A DNA stretch of 64,000 nucleotides, taken from NCBI GenBank assembly GCA_037893245.1, contig JBAIAA010000021.1, forward strand, positions 2,391,124 through 2,455,123, given 5' to 3'. Within the stretch, counting starts at the first letter, position 1, and each line of letters opens with the position of its first letter. Below, piece by piece: positions 56,997 through 64,000 of this stretch. The notes under the pieces were generated by a model. That model was not told where the DNA came from and did no database searches. It saw nothing but the letters and a program-made list of their open reading frames with translations. The DNA is from Crossaster papposus (lineage: Eukaryota; Echinodermata; Asteroidea; Velatida; Solasteridae). The position numbers were made by a program, and so were the translations under genes.

Positions 56997-57241
56997 TTAA
57001 CCAGTTCGCGCCGGAGGACGTACCGGTATACACGCAAAGTTTTTCTCAAATTCAAAACGGATAACGCATAAACACGCCACGAGCGAGGCCGGAAATGTCT
57101 ATCAGCAGAGAGGAAGGCCGGAAATGCGTGGGTGTGCTTTCCGGTACCATCGGCCTGAACCCGTCTCGGATCGAGTTTTGTTAAAAATAATCCCTCGCGT
57201 CGACTCGGTGATGTTAAAATAATCACGGCGCGAACTGGTTA
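56997..57241. mobile_element. TTAA MITE family 1 copy (opposite orientation)
   Basis: TTAACCAGTTCGCGCCGGAG at the left and ACGGCGCGAACTGGTTA at the right; complete internal blocks (AACACGCCACGAGCGAGG, GGGTGTGCTTTCCGGTACCA, TCGGATCGAGTTTTGTTAAA). The right TTAA has become TTAT. Confidence 0.85.
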
Positions 57242-57764
57242 TAACAGGTACATTTGTTGTGCCCTACTACAAGGGAGAGAAATAAAGAAAGAATACATGT
57301 ACTTTTATCATCTTAAGGGTTTTGGAAGTGGGCACTAGAATTATATGTTTGTTCGTGATACAAGCTCAGATATTTTTTGAAAAAAAGGTTTACCCAAACC
57401 TGAATCGGACCTCTAACAACTTTTCATAAATTTAAGTGATTTGACAAGAATGACCATATACTCCCACAATATATACCGGTATATCCTAAAAAAAAATACT
57501 CACAAAAGAAACCACTTGAGATCCGAACTCGGACTCGACTATCATGACTCGGACTTTCCCCCAAGGACTCGTGACTCGCGAGTCAAGTATTTTCACCAAC
57601 ATTACCTTCTTTTTAATATTAAAACAATTCCAATGATCCGATCGTCATGCACATGGAGGAATATTAACGTTTAGCACACGAAATAAGTACACTGTCGTAT
57701 GGTGTTGCAAGTACATGTGATAGTGTTCGTGATTATTGTGTAGATACATGTATGGCCATGGTGC

Positions 57765-58405
57765 GAAATACGGTACCCTCTGGGGACATGAACACAATGT
57801 GTACAATGGAGACAAAACGTCTCCGGAGGGTAAATTTCTATAGAGTGAGTGAGTGAGTTTTTAGGGTTTAACGCCGTACCAGCATCAATGGCCATATTCA
57901 CGGCGGGAACAAATTTCATTCAACAATTTTTTTTTATTTCATTCAACAATTAATGTGAAGAAGTTACAGTTTTAGAGGTGGGAGGAAAACCCCAGAAGAA
58001 TATCCTGGGGAAAAACCCACTGAGTCAGGCAGGGACTGAAAACCCAATCCACATATTGGCCCAGGCCGGATTCGAACCCGGGTCATAGTGGTGGAAGGCG
58101 AGGAAAGAACCGCTACACCAACCCGACTCCCCCAAATTTCTATAGATGAATAGGTCTCCACTGGGAATTTCACGAATTATATTTTTGGATTTTACTTAAA
58201 TTACTCAAAAACTAGGATTAGGATGTGGGTTAGGGTTAGTGTTTGGGTATAATATACGGTATATTGGGTCGAAATTTCAACCCAGGAAAACAATTATGGT
58301 TAAAATGGGAGCATTTTGAAAAAACGTGCTTGACTTTCTAACCATTTTGTACACGAGAACAAAGCCATGTCTCCACAGTGATACAAAAATGCGAATGTGT
58401 GTACA
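57765..58405 (-). repeat. Dispersed repeat interrupted by a SINE (pair with 18740-19085)
   Basis: Inverse copy of 18740-19085 carrying 302 extra bp (SINE plus one target duplication) at AAATTTCTATAG. Confidence 0.85.
57844..58133 (-). mobile_element. tRNA-derived SINE, 290 bp, with 12-bp target duplication
   Basis: On the minus strand: A box TTGGTGTAGCGG, B box CCCGGGTTCGAATCCGG, a body with GTTTTCAGTCCCTGCCTGAC, and a CACTCACTCACT tail. AAATTTCTATAG flanks it at 57832-57843 and 58134-58145. The uninterrupted host repeat at 19008-19019 has a single copy of that 12-mer. Pol III promoter boxes are intact, so it looks recent. Confidence 0.92.
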
Positions 58406-58836
58406 GCGCATGTATGTTCAATACGCATAATAACACTCGGATATATTTCTGTAAAAGCATTATTGTGCTCGACACCAACCTTAACATCATAGCCACTGCT
58501 TGTGCTTGATGCATATTACCAGGGAAATGGGAATTCATCTCCGGAATCCGAATGACGGCTTTGGCTGGCTGCGGCTATATCGCTACCTCTTTTTAATGTT
58601 AAAACCTAAATTTAAATTTAAGCTGCCGGAACAGAACTTTGTTTAAATTAAATGTGTTTTATTTTGTCATTTCCAATTCTTATTTTACGAAATTTGGTTT
58701 GCAATCAATAGTGATTCAGTCTTCTAAGTGAACTGGATAAAGTATTATAACTATTTATTTATTTAAACAAGTGACTCGTGACTCGGACTCGACCCAAGTG
58801 ACTTGAGATCATCATATGCAATTCAATTTAGCTTAC

Positions 58837-59007
58837 CTGACATATAAAGCGCTTTAGCAGTAAGTAGCTCATCACCCCAATTTACATGTATGCTCACAGC
58901 CGATCCGGGCTTGATGTTTTGTGGAGGACCATGGAAATGCAGCGCACTTGTCTTTAAAATTGTTGTTTTCCTATCGATGTCGAAAAGCACAAGGGGCTCC
59001 TTTGCAA
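58837..59007 (-). CDS. Internal exon of probable BEN-domain gene (N-terminal module)
   Basis: 171 bp between TTTTTTGGGTGCAG| and ATGTCAG|GTAAGC, phase 1 at both ends, a symmetric exon. It encodes KEPLVLFDIDRKTTILKTSA then KPGSAVSIHVNWGDELLTAK and ALYMS. The G-x-x-V-x-V-x-W-G-x-x-L-x-x-A-x-x-L pattern resembles the small beta module that precedes the BEN domain in many invertebrate proteins. Splice sites are strong; the family assignment is tentative and depends on the downstream BEN exons. The first exon was not found. Confidence 0.5.
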
Positions 59008-59510
59008 CTGCACCCAAAAAAGAAATAAATTCAAAGTAAGCAAATATATTTTTTTCCTATTGGATTTTGTAAAAATATAAAGCTGGATTGCTTCATTTTT
59101 TAATGACAGTAGGCTTAGGCTAGGCCCTAGTACTAGTAGGCCTAGTAGAGGCCAATTTTATCACTGTTAAACTAGGCCGTAATAACGTAATAACAATTAA
59201 ACTAAATCTTTATGATGTCCTAGCCTTGGTCTATTACTTTTTCCAAAGCCTAGCGTATAATTTTCTTTTTCGCCGCCAACAGCAGAATTGTTAAGAACAT
59301 TTAACAATAATTTTAAACTTCACATTACATTTACAAGTATAAAACACTTTAACCCTAACTCCCTGCACAACAAAGGAAGTTTGAGGATTTTGGAGGAATT
59401 GTATTGTTCAATAACAATGGTGAGGGAGTTAGGGTTAAGAAAGCAGAAAAAAACACTAATATTATTCATATAAATTTAAAAACCAATTTAAAAAAACAAA
59501 ACTTTAAAAC
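59008..59510. other. No feature recognised
   Basis: AT-rich sequence between the exon and the retrotransposon fragment. GGGAGTTAGGGTTAA and TTAACCCTAACTCCC near 59349 and 59422 form an inverted pair around an 60-bp spacer. Confidence 0.4.
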
Positions 59511-59735
59511 AGTAGGGCACTAAAGCCAGCTGAACAGAATTATACAGTAATAGAATTAGAAGCATTGGCAGTGATCGAAGTGAAAAGGTTTTCCTCCTAT
59601 CTAGAACACAGCCATAAATTTATGTAGTGACTGACCATCAAGCTCTTAAATGGCTATTTGTCCATTTAGCTGGACGACTAGCTCGTTGGTTTTTGTATTT
59701 ACAATCGTACACCTACGAAATTGAACATAGACTAT
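59511..59735 (+). pseudogene. Ty3/gypsy RNase H fragment, frameshifted
   Basis: Frame 1 reads SRALKPAEQNYTVIELEALA then VIEVKRFSSYLEHSHKF; after a frame change at about 59623 it continues VTDHQALKWLF, then GRLARW and YTYEIEHR. The AE.NY...E.E.LA, VTDH.AL.WL and GRLARW...LQ.Y blocks are diagnostic of the gypsy RNase H region of an LTR retrotransposon. No LTR, reverse transcriptase or integrase is present; the fragment ends where the satellite begins. Confidence 0.85.
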
Positions 59736-59750
59736 CTGTATGAAACGGCC

Positions 59751-61050
59751 AGCAACGCGAAGCAACGCGAAGCAACGCGAAGCAACGCGAAGCAACGCGA
59801 AGCAACGCGAAGCAACGCGAAGCAACGCGAAGCAACGCGAAGCAACGCGAAGCAACGCGAAGCAACGCGAAGCAACGCGAAGCAACGCGAAGCAACGCGA
59901 AGCAACGCGAAGCAACGCGAAGCAACGCGAAGCAACGCGAAGCAACGCGAAGCAACGCGAAGCAACGCGAAGCAACGCGAAGCAACGCGAAGCAACGCGA
60001 AGCAACGCGAAGCAACGCGAAGCAACGCGAAGCAACGCGAAGCAACGCGAAGCAACGCGAAGCAACGCGAAGCAACGCGAAGCAACGCGAAGCAACGCGA
60101 AGCAACGCGAAGCAACGCGAAGCAACGCGAAGCAACGCGAAGCAACGCGAAGCAACGCGAAGCAACGCGAAGCAACGCGAAGCAACGCGAAGCAACGCGA
60201 AGCAACGCGAAGCAACGCGAAGCAACGCGAAGCAACGCGAAGCAACGCGAAGCAACGCGAAGCAACGCGAAGCAACGCGAAGCAACGCGAAGCAACGCGA
60301 AGCAACGCGAAGCAACGCGAAGCAACGCGAAGCAACGCGAAGCAACGCGAAGCAACGCGAAGCAACGCGAAGCAACGCGAAGCAACGCGAAGCAACGCGA
60401 AGCAACGCGAAGCAACGCGAAGCAACGCGAAGCAACGCGAAGCAACGCGAAGCAACGCGAAGCAACGCGAAGCAACGCGAAGCAACGCGAAGCAACGCGA
60501 AGCAACGCGAAGCAACGCGAAGCAACGCGAAGCAACGCGAAGCAACGCGAAGCAACGCGAAGCAACGCGAAGCAACGCGAAGCAACGCGAAGCAACGCGA
60601 AGCAACGCGAAGCAACGCGAAGCAACGCGAAGCAACGCGAAGCAACGCGAAGCAACGCGAAGCAACGCGAAGCAACGCGAAGCAACGCGAAGCAACGCGA
60701 AGCAACGCGAAGCAACGCGAAGCAACGCGAAGCAACGCGAAGCAACGCGAAGCAACGCGAAGCAACGCGAAGCAACGCGAAGCAACGCGAAGCAACGCGA
60801 AGCAACGCGAAGCAACGCGAAGCAACGCGAAGCAACGCGAAGCAACGCGAAGCAACGCGAAGCAACGCGAAGCAACGCGAAGCAACGCGAAGCAACGCGA
60901 AGCAACGCGAAGCAACGCGAAGCAACGCGAAGCAACGCGAAGCAACGCGAAGCAACGCGAAGCAACGCGAAGCAACGCGAAGCAACGCGAAGCAACGCGA
61001 AGCAACGCGAAGCAACGCGAAGCAACGCGAAGCAACGCGAAGTAACACGA
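59751..61050. repeat. Perfect 10-bp satellite (AGCAACGCGA) x129
   Basis: 129 consecutive identical AGCAACGCGA units (59751-61040) and one decayed unit (AGTAACACGA). Because 10 = 1 mod 3, each forward frame reads the cyclic decapeptide SNAKQREATR and each reverse frame CFALLRVASR, so all six frames stay open for 1.3 kb. Each unit has two CpGs (about 258 in total). The open frames of 449-495 codons here are not genes. The 10-bp period is close to one DNA helical turn. Confidence 0.97.
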
Positions 61051-61788
61051 TACATAATGCACATATTACAGTACATGTACATGTACATGTACGTAATATG
61101 TACGTGCAACGTATACTTATATAAATGTAAATGGGGGTGGGGGGTTGATATTCCCTTTTTATTGCCGGCTGAAAGGAGAAGGACAAAGGGAGCAGCAGTC
61201 AGGAATTATGTTGAAACAGCACTTTAATAATTAAAATAAACAAATCAAATCTTTCTTCAAAAATTACAAGAAACTACTAGCAATTAACTTCTACAGCTAA
61301 TAATACATCAAACTAAAGCAAAATCATGAAATAAAATAAAATAAGATACAAATACAAAGAATGATTTTAACCTCAAAAGGAAAAATTAAACAACAAAATC
61401 TCAATCAGCAAAAAATACATAAGCTTCCTAATCCTATTAACAGTCCTAAAATAAGAAAAGAAAAACTAAACCTTCAAGAATGATACAAATATATAACTAT
61501 ATTCTGGTCTGTGGTTACAACTGGGTCCACAAATCCAAACAAAGACTTTAATAGAAAACATAATATCTAAATGGTGGAAAAGTTACTTACAACTTTCCCA
61601 ATAAACAATCCTGACTATGCCTAGCCTGGCACTTGCCTTCGGTTTAAACAAACAAAAAGGAAATAGTTAATTAACCTCTGTCAGATACATACTATCCCAG
61701 GCTAGCCTGGCTTCTAGCCACTACTGAGCCCCAAGGTTCGGAGTTAATGACCTAACCATATGGTTCAGGAATGTCCACCCAGGGCTCA
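61051..61788. other. AT-rich stretch beyond the satellite
   Basis: Starts with a palindromic GTACATGTACATGTACATGTAC run (61070-61092) inside GCACATATTAC..GTAATATGTACGTGC, then A-rich DNA with AAATAAAATAAAATAAGATA. No gene is recognised. Confidence 0.45.
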
Positions 61789-62575
61789 GGCCACAATGCA
61801 AGGGTCTGTCCATTATCCCAGCAGTGCCAACGTCCATCATAATCCAAATATATTTACCCCGGGCCTGCAGGACCAAGTTCCCCTGTTCCACCACCACAAC
61901 ACGCCCCTCCCCCAACAAAAAACAAGAACAAAACAATTAAGGGTTTGGAATTTTTGTCATTTTTCAATATCGGTAACTTCAACCAATTTCAATTAAGGAA
62001 ATACACATACATGTACATACATACGGTAATATTAAAAACTGAAACAACTTTAATTATAAATGCAGTAGCGAAACTGAAGTCTCTGCTTTGATAACTGCTG
62101 TCATGAGATACATGCATATCACGTGCATTACAATAGGTCTTTGAGAATTGTGAGAAAATATATGAAGGAATGTGTCTACAAAACTTTCTGTTTCAACAAC
62201 GCACTTTTAGAAGATCTGTAACTGTATTTCACCATTAGAATAAAACTGGAGCAATCTTGAAATAGGACAAACGCGCTTCGCTCTATCTGCAGAAAATGTT
62301 GAATGCAGCTCCAAACTACACTGTACAGCATGGGTGATGGCCACTCTATCGAATGAAGTAAACAAGCATCTTGAAAACTATTACAAGAAACATGTAAATG
62401 ATTCATCATTTTAAAGTTGAGAACCTAGAGAATTAAACAAAGTAAAATCTAAAAAACTAAATTGTCAACTTTGTCTGGGTACCGTTGGAGCAGGTCACAT
62501 ATACACCAATTGTCAGTTGTGCATGTTTGACATTTGAAGCAGCAAAGGTGCTTAAAACCGAAAGAAAGGTGCATA
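61789..62575 (+). repeat. GPCR-adjacent block B2 (duplicate of 45178-46110)
   Basis: The same ordered blocks as B1, in the same orientation. It lies directly upstream of block A2, unlike B1, which follows the intact GPCR. Confidence 0.85.
62340..62414 (+). pseudogene. GPCR N-terminal relic 2
   Basis: The frame reads ATLSNEVNKHLENYYKKHVN then DSSF and TAA, aligned base for base with the intact gene's CCACTCTGTCAACTGAAGTG region. About 16 bases between the start codon and this segment are missing, and the reading frame stops after 24 codons. Confidence 0.7.
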
Positions 62576-62615
62576 CAAACTCACCTGAATAAGTGTTAGC
62601 ACTCTCAATGCTATA

Positions 62616-62940
62616 CAGGATGGCCATAAAAAACGGACAATAATAGCCCAACGAACAAGCATGCTTCCAATACCCTGAGGACAAAACTACAGGTATCTAT
62701 GCCAACTGATGGAGAATGTTTCTTGAAAAACAATGATACCAAGATGTCTCGATTCAGACTATTAGTTTTAGCTCCAGATTCTATTTAGTGACTGAATTCA
62801 GTGGTTTTTTCGCATCAAAAAATAACTAAACCACGGTTTTTCTTCAAGAAAGATTCTCCATCCATTGGTAGGTAGTTTTGGCCTCAGAGTAGTGGAAGTA
62901 TGCTTGTCGGGTTTTTTGTGGGCCACCCTGTATAGTCCAT
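62616..62940. mobile_element. Tc1/mariner-like MITE, 325 bp
   Basis: CAGGATGGCC at the left and GGCCACCCTG at the right, with TA on both sides. The interior GATACCAAGATG..TCGATTCAG and ACTAAACCACGG are shared with about 40170-40300. The right end CCACCCTGTA also matches the element at 2269-2672. Confidence 0.6.
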
Positions 62941-63895
62941 CAGTATTATAGAATTGCGATTGCAATTCCAAATTTGCTGAGTCCAAAATTGAATTGCGAC
63001 CACAATCAGAACTCAGATTGTTCAGCCAATTGCAGCTGATCTTATGAATCATGACATGCACAGCAACCAATCAATACCAGCTCTAATGCACGCGTGTGCA
63101 TCGTTCAAAGGATTGCGCACACCATTCGTAGATTACAAACCAACTATACTAATGGACATTCGCAAACATGACATTCTTTTATTACTTTCTATCCGGGAAT
63201 GTCCTTTAATTAGGGGTCTAATTGTTTATGTCCCTATATTAGGCCTAGTCATTTGACATTAAAATATTATTTGTACATTCAGCACACATTCTTTGATGCC
63301 TTCTATTTCAAGGAGTGATTTACATTTAAAAGCAAAGTACCTGAAAAAACTATTTTTTGTTAAAGTTTGAAGTCAATTTCAGTGAATCTTACATGGTAAA
63401 TTACTAGACCAGGAGCCAATTTCATTAAACGTTTAAGCACCAAAATTTGCTTAGCTTGACAATTCTTCTTTGGGAAAAAAACAGGGTTACAAACCAACAT
63501 TTCAGATGATGTTTATTGTTTGTAACTGACATTCAGCTGGTATTTGCTTTGAATGAAAATGTCCCAATAGCAGCGAGCTCCGCAACCAAATGTTTCAATT
63601 TGCGTTGGGGTGATGTTAATTGAATACTGGATTATGTTTCTCTTCATCACCAACGTAATTTATATACGCTGTACAGTCAGTGTTGTCACAAGAGAAAGTG
63701 TTGGTAACAGCACTGTCGAAACAATGGACAAACCTATCCTAAATAAACAGAGAGAATATATAAAATGGGAGAGGACACAAAGCAGCTTTTAGTTTCAACT
63801 GCACACACCTCAAAGATTCTCTGTTAGTGTTCTTACAACAAGAATAACTGCACTGCATCTGCAAATAGTGTTGGAAATGCTGCACTGTATGAACT
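62931..63895 (+). repeat. GPCR upstream block A2
   Basis: Duplicate of 40893-41875, offset by about 22,020 bp, alignable through the promoter. A2 lacks the tRNA-like B box found in A1 and carries ACAGGGTTACAAACCAACAT-type sequence in its place. Confidence 0.8.
63757..63766 (+). promoter_or_regulatory. TATA box of the second GPCR
   Basis: TATATAAAAT, 139 bp upstream of the ATG, in the same context (GACACAAAGCAGCTTT downstream) as the TATA box at 41738. Confidence 0.65.
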
Positions 63896-64000
63896 ATGGC
63901 TGATGGCTACCAAGAAGACAACTCTACTCTGTCAATTGATGAATTAAACAAGCATCTTGAGAGCTATTACAAGAGTGTAGACAGAAAAGACCAAATAATA
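63896..64000 (+). CDS. Second GPCR paralogue, truncated by the window end
   Basis: The first 35 codons read MADGYQEDNSTLSIDELNKH then LESYYKSVDRKDQII, closely matching the receptor at 41876 with one extra residue and the same NST glycosylation site. It is open to the window edge, so whether the gene is intact cannot be judged. It is the downstream copy in a tandem arrangement. Confidence 0.8.
   Translation, partial: MADGYQEDNSTLSIDELNKHLESYYKSVDRKDQII

Noticed and set aside
59646..61227. Five overlapping open frames of 449-495 codons on both strands
   Set aside because: All arise from the 10-bp satellite, which has no stop codon in any frame. No start context, codon bias or flanking exon supports a gene.

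Overview
The window is repeat-rich metazoan nuclear DNA. It has spliced genes with GT/AG introns, TATA-driven intronless genes, tRNA-derived SINEs, a 5'-truncated non-LTR retrotransposon, a Ty3/gypsy remnant and many short DNA transposons (MITEs). The style of the repeats, the intronless rhodopsin-type GPCR family and the EPN-type C-type lectin suggest a marine deuterostome, most likely an echinoderm. That assignment is an inference; no marker fixes the species.

Layout. (1) 1-11.5 kb: no gene recognised; a mosaic of MITEs, foldback repeats and dispersed repeats. (2) 11.5-34.0 kb, minus strand: a complete seven-exon PIGL gene (N-acetylglucosaminyl-phosphatidylinositol de-N-acetylase, step 2 of GPI-anchor synthesis). 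Its exons splice to a 768-nt CDS (255 aa plus stop). The introns carry an intact C-type lectin gene on the opposite strand (26.77-27.29 kb, in intron 1), a CR1/L2-like LINE, two large hairpin structures, several MITEs, and a 104-bp tandem repeat that has copied the 3' splice site of exon 6. (3) 34-40 kb: hAT-like and pogo-like elements, two weak candidate exons, minisatellites. (4) 40-46 kb: an intronless rhodopsin-class GPCR gene (41876-43294) with a strong TATA box, plus a relic of a second copy. (5) 46-55.5 kb: mobile-element DNA with no convincing gene. (6) 55.5-59.0 kb, minus strand: exons of a probable BEN-domain gene, with its BEN exon tandemly duplicated and one copy frameshifted. (7) 59.5-61.05 kb: a broken Ty3/gypsy RNase H fragment abutting a perfect 10-bp satellite, (AGCAACGCGA) x129. 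(8) 61.8-64.0 kb: a duplicate of the GPCR block; a second GPCR starts at 63896 and runs off the window.

The most informative feature is that the window contains its own controls. Several mobile elements sit inside repeats that also occur uninterrupted elsewhere in the window, so insertion boundaries and target-site duplications can be read directly: a TTAA-specific MITE (two cases), a 435-bp element with a CCTGG duplication, and a tRNA-SINE with a 12-bp duplication. The oddest single object is the 10-bp satellite. Because 10 is not a multiple of 3, all six frames are open and every frame on a strand encodes the same decapeptide, so large ORFs there are an arithmetic consequence and not evidence of a gene.
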